A stretch of 64,000 nucleotides of DNA from GCA-003244245 sp036266995. Its GTDB lineage: Bacteria; Actinomycetota; Actinomycetes; Mycobacteriales; Pseudonocardiaceae. The DNA is taken from NCBI GenBank assembly GCA_036266995.1, contig DATAWX010000224.1:1-64000 (forward strand). The letters are read 5' to 3'. The notes under the pieces were generated by a model. The model was not told the origin of the DNA, did not search any database, and worked only from the letters and a program-made list of their open reading frames with translations. Positions 15,142 through 24,057 of the stretch are shown in pieces. Numbering within the stretch: the stretch's first letter is position 1; each line of letters opens with the position of its first letter. Both the position numbers and the translations under genes were made by a program.

Positions 15142-17772
15142 GTGTCGTTTGACCATGAAGTCGTCCTCGATCTCGGCTACCTCGATGCGCAGCTGCTGCC
15201 GGTGGCGGGGGGCAAGGCGGCGAACCTCGGTGAGCTCATCCGCGCGGGGTTTCCGGTACCGGCCGGGTTCTGCATCACCACGACGGCCTACCAGCAGGTC
15301 GCTGAGGACGCCTTTGACGCCGGGGCTCCGCCCGAGGAGCTAGCCGAGCGAGCCCGCGCGGCGATCCTCGCGTCGCCAGTGCCTACCGGCGTCGCCAAGG
15401 CGGTGAGTCGTGCTTATCGCAGCCTCGGCGACAACGTGCCGGTGGCGGTACGGTCCTCGGCGACCGCCGAAGACCTATCGTGGGCGAGTTTCGCCGGGCA
15501 GCAGGACACCTTCCTCAACATCGTCGGGGCGGACGCCGTGCTTGAGGCGATGCGCCAGTGCTGGGCGTCGCTCTGGACCGACCGGGCGGTCAGCTACCGG
15601 ACGACCAACGGTATCGATCACGCCGCCGTGCGGCTCGCTGTCGTCGTCCAGCGAATGGTCGAGCCGCAGGTAGCAGGGGTGATGTTCACCGCCGATCCGG
15701 TGACCGGCCACCGCGGGCACACGGTTATCGATGCCAGCCCCGGTCTGGGTGAGGCGGTGGTGTCTGGAGCGGTCAATCCCGACCACTTCGTCGTCGACGC
15801 TACCGGCGCGGTGCTACAGCGCAGGCTGGGCGACAAACGGGTCGTCATCCGTGCCGTGCCCGGCGGCGGAACCGAGCGCATTGCCCGGCCCACGCACGCT
15901 GACCAGCCCTGCCTCAGTGCTGGAGGGATTCGTGATCTCACCGCATTAGGGCAGCGCGTCCAGGCGCACTACGGCGCCCCGCAGGACATCGAGTGGGCGG
16001 TGGACGGCACCGGGGTGCTGTGGCTCACTCAGGCCCGGCCGATCACCACGTTGTACCCACTGGCGCCCCCGCTCGACGATGACCTGCACGTCTACTTCTG
16101 CGTGAGCCTCGCACAGGGGTTGACCCGCCCGGTGACGCCGATGGGCATCGCGGCGTTCCGGCTGATCGGATCCTGCATATCGGAACTGGTGTTCGGCTCG
16201 GTGGTTACCGACCCGGTGGCCGGGCCGGCGGTGTGTGCGGTTGCTGGGCAGCGGCCGTTCGTCGACATCACGCCCGTCCTGCGTAGCCGGGTCGGCCGGG
16301 CGCTGGTGCCCCGGGTACTCGACGTGATGGAGGCTCGCTCGGCGGTGGTGCTTCGACGGCTGTGCGACGACCCCCGGCTCGCGGTGCAGAACACGTCACG
16401 GTGGCCGTTCGTACGGAGGCTGCTCGCCGTGCTCGTGCGCTTCCGGGTCCCGCTGCAGATCGGCCAGGCACTGCTCTGGCCCGCCGCGGCACGGCGGCGG
16501 GTAGACCGCATCGGCCAGCGGCTGCGTTCGCAGCTCAGCGTGCCGGCCGGGGTGACCGCCACGCAGCGGTTGGACCACGCGCAGCGGCTGCTTGCCACGT
16601 CAGTTGTCCCGATCATGCCAGCGGTCACCCCGGTGGCCGGTGCCGGGTTTGTCGCCCGAGTACTCGCCGGCAAGCTCGCTCGGGACGTGGAGCCTGGTGA
16701 GTGGGACGAGATGCTGCGTGGGTTGCCGCACAACGTCACCACCGAGATGGATCTGGAACTGTGGGCGCTGGCGACGCGGATCCGTGCCGATGCGGAGGCT
16801 TCCGCCGCGTTGCGGGAAGCGACCGCTGCCGTGCTGGCGCTGCGCTATACCAGCCGCGACCTGCCGGCACAGCTTCAGCGGGGGCTTGCGGAGTTTCTGG
16901 CGCGGCACGGGCATCGGGCGGTGGCTGAGATCGACGTGGGTATGCCGCGATGGTCCGACGACCCGACCTATGTCCTGGGTGTGTTGGTCAACTACCTGCG
17001 GCTGGAGGATCCGGAACTCGCCCCGAACGTGCAGTTCTCCCGGGGCAGCCGCGCCGCCGAGGCCGCTGTGGCGGCGTTGGTGAGTCGGGCGCGCCGCCGC
17101 AGTCGGCTGCGCGCCGCAGCCGTGCGCTGGTCGTTGAGACGGGTTCGGGAGCTCGTCGGCCTGCGGGAGACGCACAAGGACTACCTGGTCCGCGTGCTGG
17201 CGCACGTCCGGGGACAGCTGGAAGTGATCGGTTGCCAGCTCGCCGCGGCGGGGATGCTGCGAAGGCCTGAGGACGTCTTCTTCCTCGACCTGGTCGAGGC
17301 TCGGGCCGGGCTCGCCGGTACCGACCTGCGGGCGGTCGTCGTGCAGCGCCGCGAGGACTACCAACGAGAGCTACGTCGACGGCAGGTGCCGCGGATCATG
17401 CTCTCCGACGGCACCCAGCCAGAGGCCCTCGCCAATCCCGATCACCAACCGGCTGATGGTCAACTGACTGGAACACCGGCGTCCGCTGGGACGGTGACTG
17501 GCACAGCCCGGGTGGTGCTCGACCCGGTCGGCGCCCGTCTGGAGCCGGGCGAGATCCTTGTCGCACCGTCGACCGACCCCGGTTGGACACCGCTGTTCCT
17601 CACCGCGGGCGGTCTGGTCATGGAGATGGGCGGCGCGAACTCACACGGCGCCGTTGTCGCTCGCGAGTACGGCATCCCCGCGGTGGTCGGGGTTCCCGAC
17701 GCGACGCTGCGCATCACCTCCGGGCAGCAGATCACCGTTGCTGGTGCGACAGGCCTTGTTGAGCTGCACTGA
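15142..17772 (+). CDS. PEP-utilising enzyme with rifampin-phosphotransferase architecture
   Basis: The 876-residue protein starts with a PPDK-type ATP-binding domain (residues ~1-320: GGKAANLGELIRAGFPVPAG, VAVRSSATAEDL, DIEWAVDG, LTQARPITT). A long middle domain follows, and a swivelling phosphohistidine domain closes the C-terminus (GGANSHGAVVARE, catalytic His835). A His domain at the very end, with no PEP-binding barrel, is the order of rifampin phosphotransferases rather than PEP synthase. Such enzymes phosphorylate a small molecule using ATP. The substrate may be a rifamycin or something else. The start is a GTG without a strong ribosome binding site. Confidence 0.8.
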   Translation: MSFDHEVVLDLGYLDAQLLPVAGGKAANLGELIRAGFPVPAGFCITTTAYQQVAEDAFDAGAPPEELAERARAAILASPVPTGVAKAVSRAYRSLGDNVPVAVRSSATAEDLSWASFAGQQDTFLNIVGADAVLEAMRQCWASLWTDRAVSYRTTNGIDHAAVRLAVVVQRMVEPQVAGVMFTADPVTGHRGHTVIDASPGLGEAVVSGAVNPDHFVVDATGAVLQRRLGDKRVVIRAVPGGGTERIARPTHADQPCLSAGGIRDLTALGQRVQAHYGAPQDIEWAVDGTGVLWLTQARPITTLYPLAPPLDDDLHVYFCVSLAQGLTRPVTPMGIAAFRLIGSCISELVFGSVVTDPVAGPAVCAVAGQRPFVDITPVLRSRVGRALVPRVLDVMEARSAVVLRRLCDDPRLAVQNTSRWPFVRRLLAVLVRFRVPLQIGQALLWPAAARRRVDRIGQRLRSQLSVPAGVTATQRLDHAQRLLATSVVPIMPAVTPVAGAGFVARVLAGKLARDVEPGEWDEMLRGLPHNVTTEMDLELWALATRIRADAEASAALREATAAVLALRYTSRDLPAQLQRGLAEFLARHGHRAVAEIDVGMPRWSDDPTYVLGVLVNYLRLEDPELAPNVQFSRGSRAAEAAVAALVSRARRRSRLRAAAVRWSLRRVRELVGLRETHKDYLVRVLAHVRGQLEVIGCQLAAAGMLRRPEDVFFLDLVEARAGLAGTDLRAVVVQRREDYQRELRRRQVPRIMLSDGTQPEALANPDHQPADGQLTGTPASAGTVTGTARVVLDPVGARLEPGEILVAPSTDPGWTPLFLTAGGLVMEMGGANSHGAVVAREYGIPAVVGVPDATLRITSGQQITVAGATGLVELH

Positions 17773-17779
17773 TCGCAGG

Positions 17780-18604
17780 TCATCGGCTCCAGGATGGAGG
17801 GCCGCTGAGGTGGGTGATGTAGCGCTGCGCTGAGCGGCGAATGGCGGCCGGTCCGTCCTCCACGACAGTCCGGCCCCACCAGCCGCCGTAGATCCGGTCG
17901 AAGCGGTAACCCTGCACGCGGTGAGAGATCGCCGCGACGGTAGCGGCGTCGAGTGGGATGAGATTGGGGTAGCTCCACATGAAGCTCACCCACTGCCGGT
18001 CTTGCACGACTGTAATGGTGTCGCCGGTGAGCAGGGCGCCCCGCCCGTCGGATCCGGCCGGCCAGTGCAGCACCGCCGCACCGTCGAAATGGCCGCCGAT
18101 GCGGGCCAAGGTCAGGCCCGGGACTGGCGTGACCTCGTCAGCGCCAAATAACTTGATTCGGGGTGAGGGACGCTGGATCCAGTCCTGGTCCGCGGTGGGG
18201 ATGAGGATCGGGGCATCGAACGCGTCCGCCCATTCCACGCACGCGGCGTAGAAGTGCGGATGTGACAGGCAGATCGCGGCGATGCCCCCGCGGCGGGTGA
18301 CTTCGTCGAGCGCGGCATCGTCGAGCAGGGAGACGCAGTCCCAGAGCACGTTGCCCTGTGGGGTGCAGATGAGCAGCGCTCGCTGCCCGATGGCGAAGGA
18401 TGGGAAGGTCCCGATCCCGAGCAGGTCGGTCTCCTCTTCCCGGACATCGCTGGTGTGGTCGCGGGCGAGCTCGGTTGCGGTCGTCCAGCGCTGGCCGTCC
18501 CACCCGATATACTGGCGTTCGTCATCGCAGATGGGGCACGCCGGCGGCGGTTCGGCGGTGTCGGCTTGTTGAACACCGCACGTCATACAGATCCACGCGG
18601 ACAT
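17780..18604 (-). CDS. MBL-fold protein with N-terminal zinc ribbon
   Basis: The first ~30 residues hold two Cys pairs (CMTCG and CPICD) like a rubredoxin or zinc ribbon. A metallo-beta-lactamase fold follows. The usual HxHxDH motif reads LSHPHFYA, so the Asp-His half is lost. A later His (GGHFDG) and Asp (LLTGDTITV) are kept. This divergence is seen in some MBL hydrolase subfamilies and may mean altered metal binding. It is tail-to-tail with the PEP-utilising enzyme, 7 bp apart. Confidence 0.7.
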   Translation of the reverse strand: MSAWICMTCGVQQADTAEPPPACPICDDERQYIGWDGQRWTTATELARDHTSDVREEETDLLGIGTFPSFAIGQRALLICTPQGNVLWDCVSLLDDAALDEVTRRGGIAAICLSHPHFYAACVEWADAFDAPILIPTADQDWIQRPSPRIKLFGADEVTPVPGLTLARIGGHFDGAAVLHWPAGSDGRGALLTGDTITVVQDRQWVSFMWSYPNLIPLDAATVAAISHRVQGYRFDRIYGGWWGRTVVEDGPAAIRRSAQRYITHLSGPPSWSR

Positions 18605-18665
18605 ATCGTGATCTACCCCTTCGTCATCGCGTTGACGTCGCGCTACCAGGTGGTATTTGTACCCA

Positions 18666-18995
18666 ATGGCTCATAGGCAACACATCGACATCCAGGTCCA
18701 CACTCGCGCGAAGGCCAACGCCGTGTACGCGCTGCTGCGGGACGGCGCGAGCTGGCCGAGGTGGACGTCGATCGATTCGTTCGAGCTGGAGCGGGCCGGT
18801 GAGCCAGAGCCGGAAGGAGTCGGCGCGATCAGAGTCTTTCACAGAGGCAAGGTTGCCGGCCGGGACCAGGTCGCCGAGCTAGTCCTCGATCGCAGGTTCA
18901 GCTACTTGCATCTGTCCGGGCTGCCTGTACGGGATTATCGCGCAGATGTCGATCTAGAACCGGAGGCGGAAGAGTCCAGGATTAAGCGTCCATGA
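18666..18995 (+). CDS. SRPBCC (START-like) domain protein, C-terminally shortened
   Basis: The protein of 109 residues opens like a polyketide-cyclase/SRPBCC domain (IDIQVHTRAKANAVYALLRDG, WPRWTSIDSFEL) and continues to RADVDLEPEAEESRI. Family members normally run ~35 residues further through another strand and the long C-terminal helix, both missing here. Its stop overlaps the start of the amidohydrolase gene (ATGA), as if a deletion joined the two. Probably non-functional or altered in ligand binding. Confidence 0.6.
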   Translation: MAHRQHIDIQVHTRAKANAVYALLRDGASWPRWTSIDSFELERAGEPEPEGVGAIRVFHRGKVAGRDQVAELVLDRRFSYLHLSGLPVRDYRADVDLEPEAEESRIKRP

Positions 18996-20137
18996 CCACT
19001 GACCGGCTGAGCACCGCTGTCGACGCGCTACGCCTCGTGGACCATCATGTTCACAGTGCCATGGTGGGCGATGTCAAAGGTGCTGCATTCGAGGCTGGAT
19101 TCAGTGAGTCCTCGTGGCAGCCACCCGTGGGCACGACCCACCTGGATTCCCAGTTGGGTTTCGCGGTCCGCCGTTGGTGCGCTCCGGTGCTGGACCTACC
19201 TCCGCATGCGGACGTCACTGCGTACGTGTCCCGCCGGCGCGATCTCGGCGCGCAGGAGGTTACCCGCCGGTTTCTCGCCGCCAGTGGTGTCGGATTGTTC
19301 CTTATCGATACCGGTTGCCGCGCTGAGCTGACTTTGGGACTCGAAGAGATGGCGGCGGCGTCCGGTGGCGCCGTGTCGGAGGTTGTACGACTGGAATCGG
19401 TTGCCGAACAGGTGGCTGCCAGTGGCGTGGATGCGACGCAGTTCGCCGACCGGTTCGCTTCGACGCTGGAAGAACGGGCTCGGTGCGCAGTGGCGTTGAA
19501 GTCGGTCATCGCCTACCGGTACGGCCTTGACTTCGATCCCGAACCACCCAGTGTCGACGAGGTGCGCCGCGCTGCCGGACAGTGGCTGCGGCGACAAGAA
19601 GCCGGCGAGCCGCGCCTGACCGATCCAGTGCTATTGCGCCACCTACTCTGGACCGGCGTCGAACGTGGTCTGCCATTGCAGTTCCACGTCGGGTACGGGG
19701 ATCCTGATCTCACCCTGCACCGCTGTGACCCGTCGCTGATGACTGATTTTCTTCGCCTGGTACAGGATCGCCACGTGCCGGTGATGCTGCTGCACGGCTA
19801 CCCCTATCATCGCACCGCCGGATACCTGGCCCACGTGTTTCCCCATGTGTATTTCGACGTCGGATTGGCGGTGAACTACACGGGGGCGCGGTCTCGTGCA
19901 GTTGTCGCTGAGTCACTGGAAGTGGCCCCATTCGGAAAAATGCTGTTCTCCTCCGATGCGTGGGGACCGGCCGAGCTGCATTATCTCGGAACCGTGCTGT
20001 GGCGGCGTGCCATGGCCAGCGTCCTCGGCGAATGGGTGGAATCGGGGGAGTGGTCGGGTGCTGACGCGGTGCGCGTCGTCACGATGGTGGGCGCGGACAA
20101 CGCGAAACGCGTCTACCGGATGCAGGAGTCGCCATGA
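18992..20137 (+). CDS. Amidohydrolase-family protein (FluG N-terminal-like)
   Basis: A TIM-barrel amidohydrolase of 381 residues. Likely metal ligands are the HxH in LVDHHVHS near residue 19, His in LQFHVGYGD, His in MLLHGYP and Asp in LFSSDAWG near the C-terminus. The overall pattern resembles the FluG/glutamine-synthetase-associated amidohydrolases. Its stop overlaps the start of an APC permease by 4 bp, so a role in using an imported amino acid, amide or amine is likely. Substrate not determinable. Confidence 0.75.
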   Translation: MTTDRLSTAVDALRLVDHHVHSAMVGDVKGAAFEAGFSESSWQPPVGTTHLDSQLGFAVRRWCAPVLDLPPHADVTAYVSRRRDLGAQEVTRRFLAASGVGLFLIDTGCRAELTLGLEEMAAASGGAVSEVVRLESVAEQVAASGVDATQFADRFASTLEERARCAVALKSVIAYRYGLDFDPEPPSVDEVRRAAGQWLRRQEAGEPRLTDPVLLRHLLWTGVERGLPLQFHVGYGDPDLTLHRCDPSLMTDFLRLVQDRHVPVMLLHGYPYHRTAGYLAHVFPHVYFDVGLAVNYTGARSRAVVAESLEVAPFGKMLFSSDAWGPAELHYLGTVLWRRAMASVLGEWVESGEWSGADAVRVVTMVGADNAKRVYRMQESP

Positions 20138-21616
20138 ACGATGCACAACTTCGTCGACAACTGAGCGTATGGGAGGCCATCGGCATCTCGCTGGCGTTGA
20201 TGGCGCCCTCGATGGCGGTCAACATCAACCCCCAGGGCACCGCGGGGGTGGTCGGGCGCGCCGTCCCATTGGCGTTCGCCCTGGCCACGGTCGGGGTCCT
20301 GCTCATCGGCTACACGTTTGTCCGACTCTGTCAGCGGTTCCACCACGCCGGGAGTGTTTACGGCTTCGTCGGGGCGACCCTGGGACCTCGCCTGGGTGTC
20401 GTCGCTGGATGGGCGCTGCTGGGTACGTACACGCTCTACGGGGTCGTCACCTCGACGGCAGCCGGGGATCTTTGGTGCGACGTTCTTGGACAGCCTAGGG
20501 ATCTGGACCCATCAGCCGCCTTGGTCTAGTTTCCTGATCAGTGCTATCGCGCTGCTCGGGGTGGTATCACTGGCCGTGGCACCCGTCCGTGGAGCGACCA
20601 GGATCCTGCTGTCTATCGAGGGTGTCACAGTCGCGCTCATCCTGGTCGTGGCCGTCGTGCTGCTCGTCCGGCTCACGACCGGCACCGCGCCGCAAGGGCA
20701 TAAGATCGACTTGTCGGTGTTCGCCGTCCCGCCCGGTACCGGCGTGTCGGCGGTATTCCTTGGCGTCGTCTTCGGTTTCTTGTCCTTCGCCGGTTTCGAG
20801 GCCGCCGCGACGCTCGGTGAAGAGGCACGAAAGCCTCGCCGAGATATCCCCAGAGCGATTCTGGGGACCGCGATCTTCGGCGGGTTCTTCTTTGTGTTCG
20901 TCACCGCAGTGGAGATGATGGGTTTTGGTACCGACGACAAAGGCGTCGCGACATTCACCGCCTCGGGATCGCTGCTGGGCGACCTCGGCTCGCTGTACGT
21001 GGCGCGTTGGGTCGGTGAGATCATCACGATCGGTGCAGCGATCAGCGCGTTCGGTTGCGCTCTGGCCTGCGCGGTCGGGGCCGCGAGGTTGCTGTTCGCG
21101 CTCTCGCGGGATGGCGTTGGGCTAACCGCATTCGGCACGATCTCGCCTACTCGGGGGACTCCGGTTCGCGCGACCGCAGCCGTCGTCATCGGCATGTACG
21201 TGGTTGTTGGTGCCACCTGGTTCGTGCTGCGCGCCAGGCCATTCGACCTGTTCCTCGCATCCGGAACCATCGGAACGTTGATCCTGCTGGTGGCCTATGC
21301 GCTGGCCACGATCGGCGCGGCGAAGCTGTTGTTCTTCTCCACTCACCGCGAGGTTGCGCTCTGGGAGATCGTCGTCCCAGCACTGGCGTTGCTGCTGATC
21401 GGTTACACACTGTTTCGCAACACCTGGCCGTACCCGACCGGTGCTGCCCGCACTTATCCGGCATTGTCCGGACTCTGGCTGCTGGTGGGCGTCGCGTGGG
21501 TGCTCGCACGCCCCGCGGCGACCCGCCGCGCAGGTCAGCTGCTCGTCGCCGGTGAGGGGCTCCGCGGACACCACGCCGCCGAAGCAGGGGTCGGTGTCCG
21601 GACTCAAGCACTGTAA
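20134..21616 (+). pseudogene. APC-family amino acid permease, interrupted by a +1 frameshift
   Basis: The first frame encodes the N-terminal helices (VWEAIGISLALMAPSMAVN ... ALLGTYTLYGVVTSTAAG) and stops at 20529. The rest of the transporter continues in the next frame from about 20468 (IFGATFLDSLGIW ... FGFLSFAGFEAAATLGEEA ... PTRGTPVRATAAVV). Removing one G from the GGGG run at 20464-20467 restores a continuous ~490-residue permease. It is either a real inactivating mutation or a base-calling error. Its end overlaps crtB tail-to-tail by 13 bp. Confidence 0.8.
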
Positions 21617-22557
21617 CGACGGGTCCGCGCCACTAGGGCCCTGCTCAGGCCGGGCACCGCGACGGCGAGCCGACGGCGGCCTGGAACTGCCACGCGGCGG
21701 GCCAGCACGTGGTATTCAGCCGCCTCGATCTCGTCCAGAATGCCACCGTAGAGACGAAACGCGGTGGCTACGCAGGCCCGGGACACCGGGGTCAGCATCG
21801 GGATCCCCGGCGCTGCCCTGCGGTAGATCGCCCTGGTGCGTGCCACCAGGTAGGCGAGCGCGCGGCGCACCCGAAGATCGGGTCGCCCGGTGCTGCGGCA
21901 CCACCCCAGGAGCTCCCGGTCAACCCCGAAGGACGCCAGCTCGTCGGCGGGCAGGTAAACCCGGCCGCGATCGAGATCCTCCCCGACGTCACGGAGGAAG
22001 TTGGTGATCTGAAAGGCGATACCCAGCGCGGCGGCGTGCGGCTCAGCCCGCTCCCGGGGCACCACGGTACCCAGCACCGGCAGCACTTGCAGCCCGATCA
22101 CCGCCGCCGAGCCATGCACATAGCGGGCCAGGTCGTCGAAGGTCTGATAACCCGCTACCCCGCCTTGTTCCACCGGTCGATCCATCTGCATCGAGACCAT
22201 GAAATCCGCGAAGTGCTGCGGATCGATCTGGTAGCGAACCGCGGTGTGTACCGGCGCTGCCAGCACCAGGTGGTCCGAACGGCCGTGCGCCAGCCCGTCG
22301 AGCAGTTGCTGGGCAAACTCATCCAACTCCGCGAGGCGCTGCGGCCACGGCCGGGTGTCGCAGAGGTCGTCGACGATCTCATCGGCGTACCGGGCCAGGC
22401 CATACAGGGCATGGATCGCCGGCCGTTGCCCAGGGGGTAGCAGCCGGGTCGCCAAGAAGTAGGTGCGGCCGTGCGCCGCATTGAGTTGCCGGCACCGGGC
22501 ATACGACGCGCGCAACGCGGGCTCGATGATGCCGGCAGCGTCGAGCTCACGGCTCAT
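21604..22557 (-). CDS. crtB: Phytoene/squalene synthase family protein
   Basis: A 317-residue prenyl condensing enzyme. It has both Asp-rich sites, ARYADEIVDD near residue 62 and NFLRDVGEDLDRGRVYLP near residue 180, as needed to join two GGPP molecules to phytoene. It is the last gene of the operon GGPP synthase-crtI-mptB-crtB; its ATG overlaps the mptB stop by 4 bp. With crtI upstream it should start a carotenoid pathway. Confidence 0.9.
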   Translation of the reverse strand: MSRELDAAGIIEPALRASYARCRQLNAAHGRTYFLATRLLPPGQRPAIHALYGLARYADEIVDDLCDTRPWPQRLAELDEFAQQLLDGLAHGRSDHLVLAAPVHTAVRYQIDPQHFADFMVSMQMDRPVEQGGVAGYQTFDDLARYVHGSAAVIGLQVLPVLGTVVPRERAEPHAAALGIAFQITNFLRDVGEDLDRGRVYLPADELASFGVDRELLGWCRSTGRPDLRVRRALAYLVARTRAIYRRAAPGIPMLTPVSRACVATAFRLYGGILDEIEAAEYHVLARRVAVPGRRRLAVAVPGLSRALVARTRRYSA

Positions 22558-24050
22558 AACGCATCCACCGACACCGGATCGCTGCGCTGCCGGCCAGCAT
22601 CATGGCCAACCGCGTCGCGGCGCAGCGCGGCCCCCGCGATCAGCGCCACCGCCACCATCGCGAACTGGTAAGGCCAGTCATGGAACGCGCTCTGCCCAGT
22701 GGGGTAGGTGCTCAGCACCAGCCACGTCGAGGCCGTGACCGCCCACGCAAGCGACCGTCGCGGCCAGGGCAGGGCCGCGCTCAGGACCAGAGCCCAGGTG
22801 AAATACCAGGGTAGGGTTGCCGGCGCCAGCAGCACCGCCCACAGCAGCGTTACTGCTGCACGTCGAACGGCCACCGGTCCGCCGTCCCTGGCCAACCACC
22901 ACTGCCGGGCGAAGATGGCTACGAAGACCCCCGAGCCCAGCAGCCGGCAGACCTCGATGAAGGGGCCGTCGCTCAGGTGACCGAAGGGTGCCGTCAGCGC
23001 GTGCGTCAGCTCGCCGGCGGCGGTGGGTAGCGACATCCAGTTGACGATCAGCGATGGTGCGTTCAGGGCCGGGATCCAGCCCAGGCCAACCCCGGACAGC
23101 ATCGTGATCGCGGTGAACATCGTGGCGAACACCGCCACGCCGCCCGCGCCGGCCCGGCGCAGTTGCGCCCGCCGGTCACCGGGCAGGTGAGCCGCCCACA
23201 CCCAGACCAGGAACGGCAATGCGATCCCGGCCGACGCCTTCACCGCCATCGCCGCGGTGACCACGGCGATCCCCGCGACGTGCCGGCGCTCCAACACCAG
23301 CAGCGTGCCCGCCGCCAGCAGGCCGATCATCAGCAGATCGTTGTGTGGTCCACCGACCAGATGCACGATCGTCAACGGGTTGGCGATCACCAGCCACAGC
23401 GTGACGGTGCGATCGCCACCAAGCAGGTCGGCCAGCCGGGGCAGCGCGTACACCAGCAGCGCTAAGCCGCCTACCAGCACCAACCTGATACCGATCACGC
23501 CCAGGATGAGGTCATCACCGGTCAACCGGTTGATCGTCTTGGCGACGAGGATGAACAGCGGGCCGTAGGGTGCTGGGGTGGTCTGCCATACGTAGTGCAC
23601 GTTGTCCGCGATGGCTCCTGGCGGCAGCTTCACGGGTCCGAGCTGGTAGGGATCCAGCCCGCGCAACGCGAGCGCACCCTGCGCCAGGTAGCTGTAGACG
23701 TCCCTGGTGAACAGCGGTGGGGACAGCAGCAAGGGCGCCGTCCACGCTGCACTGGCGACCTGAACCTGTTGGACGGTCGCGGTGCCGCTCAGCACGTCGC
23801 GGCCCAGGCGAACCCACGCCCACACGATCATCCCGACCCCGGCGTAGAGCGCCACAGTGGCCAGGTCGTGACCGTGCCCGTAACGGATCCACGACAACGG
23901 TCCACCGCTGATCAGTGGGTCGCTGACGAGGATTCCGCCCGCTCCTACGGCCATGGTGGCCAGCAGCACTGAACCGATCAATCCGAGCAGCACCGGGCCG
24001 GTGAGAAGGTGGCTCAGGCGCAGCCGGTCGAGCACCGCCTTCGATGACAC
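22554..24050 (-). CDS. mptB: MptB-like polyprenyl-phosphomannose-dependent alpha-1,6-mannosyltransferase
   Basis: A polytopic GT-C protein of 498 residues with about a dozen hydrophobic helices and the family segments PPLFTRDVYSYLAQGALA, GLDPYQLGP, APYGPLFI, GPHNDLLMIGLL and LPWYFTWALV. MptB (Rv2174) extends the mannan core of lipomannan in mycobacteria and corynebacteria. Here it lies between crtI (7 bp before) and crtB (4-bp overlap), with the prenyl synthase as first gene of the operon. In M. tuberculosis the prenyl synthase idsA2 is also next to mptB. Mannosylation of lipoglycan is the default role. Confidence 0.85.
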   Translation of the reverse strand: MSSKAVLDRLRLSHLLTGPVLLGLIGSVLLATMAVGAGGILVSDPLISGGPLSWIRYGHGHDLATVALYAGVGMIVWAWVRLGRDVLSGTATVQQVQVASAAWTAPLLLSPPLFTRDVYSYLAQGALALRGLDPYQLGPVKLPPGAIADNVHYVWQTTPAPYGPLFILVAKTINRLTGDDLILGVIGIRLVLVGGLALLVYALPRLADLLGGDRTVTLWLVIANPLTIVHLVGGPHNDLLMIGLLAAGTLLVLERRHVAGIAVVTAAMAVKASAGIALPFLVWVWAAHLPGDRRAQLRRAGAGGVAVFATMFTAITMLSGVGLGWIPALNAPSLIVNWMSLPTAAGELTHALTAPFGHLSDGPFIEVCRLLGSGVFVAIFARQWWLARDGGPVAVRRAAVTLLWAVLLAPATLPWYFTWALVLSAALPWPRRSLAWAVTASTWLVLSTYPTGQSAFHDWPYQFAMVAVALIAGAALRRDAVGHDAGRQRSDPVSVDAL

Positions 24051-24057
24051 TGTCGGT

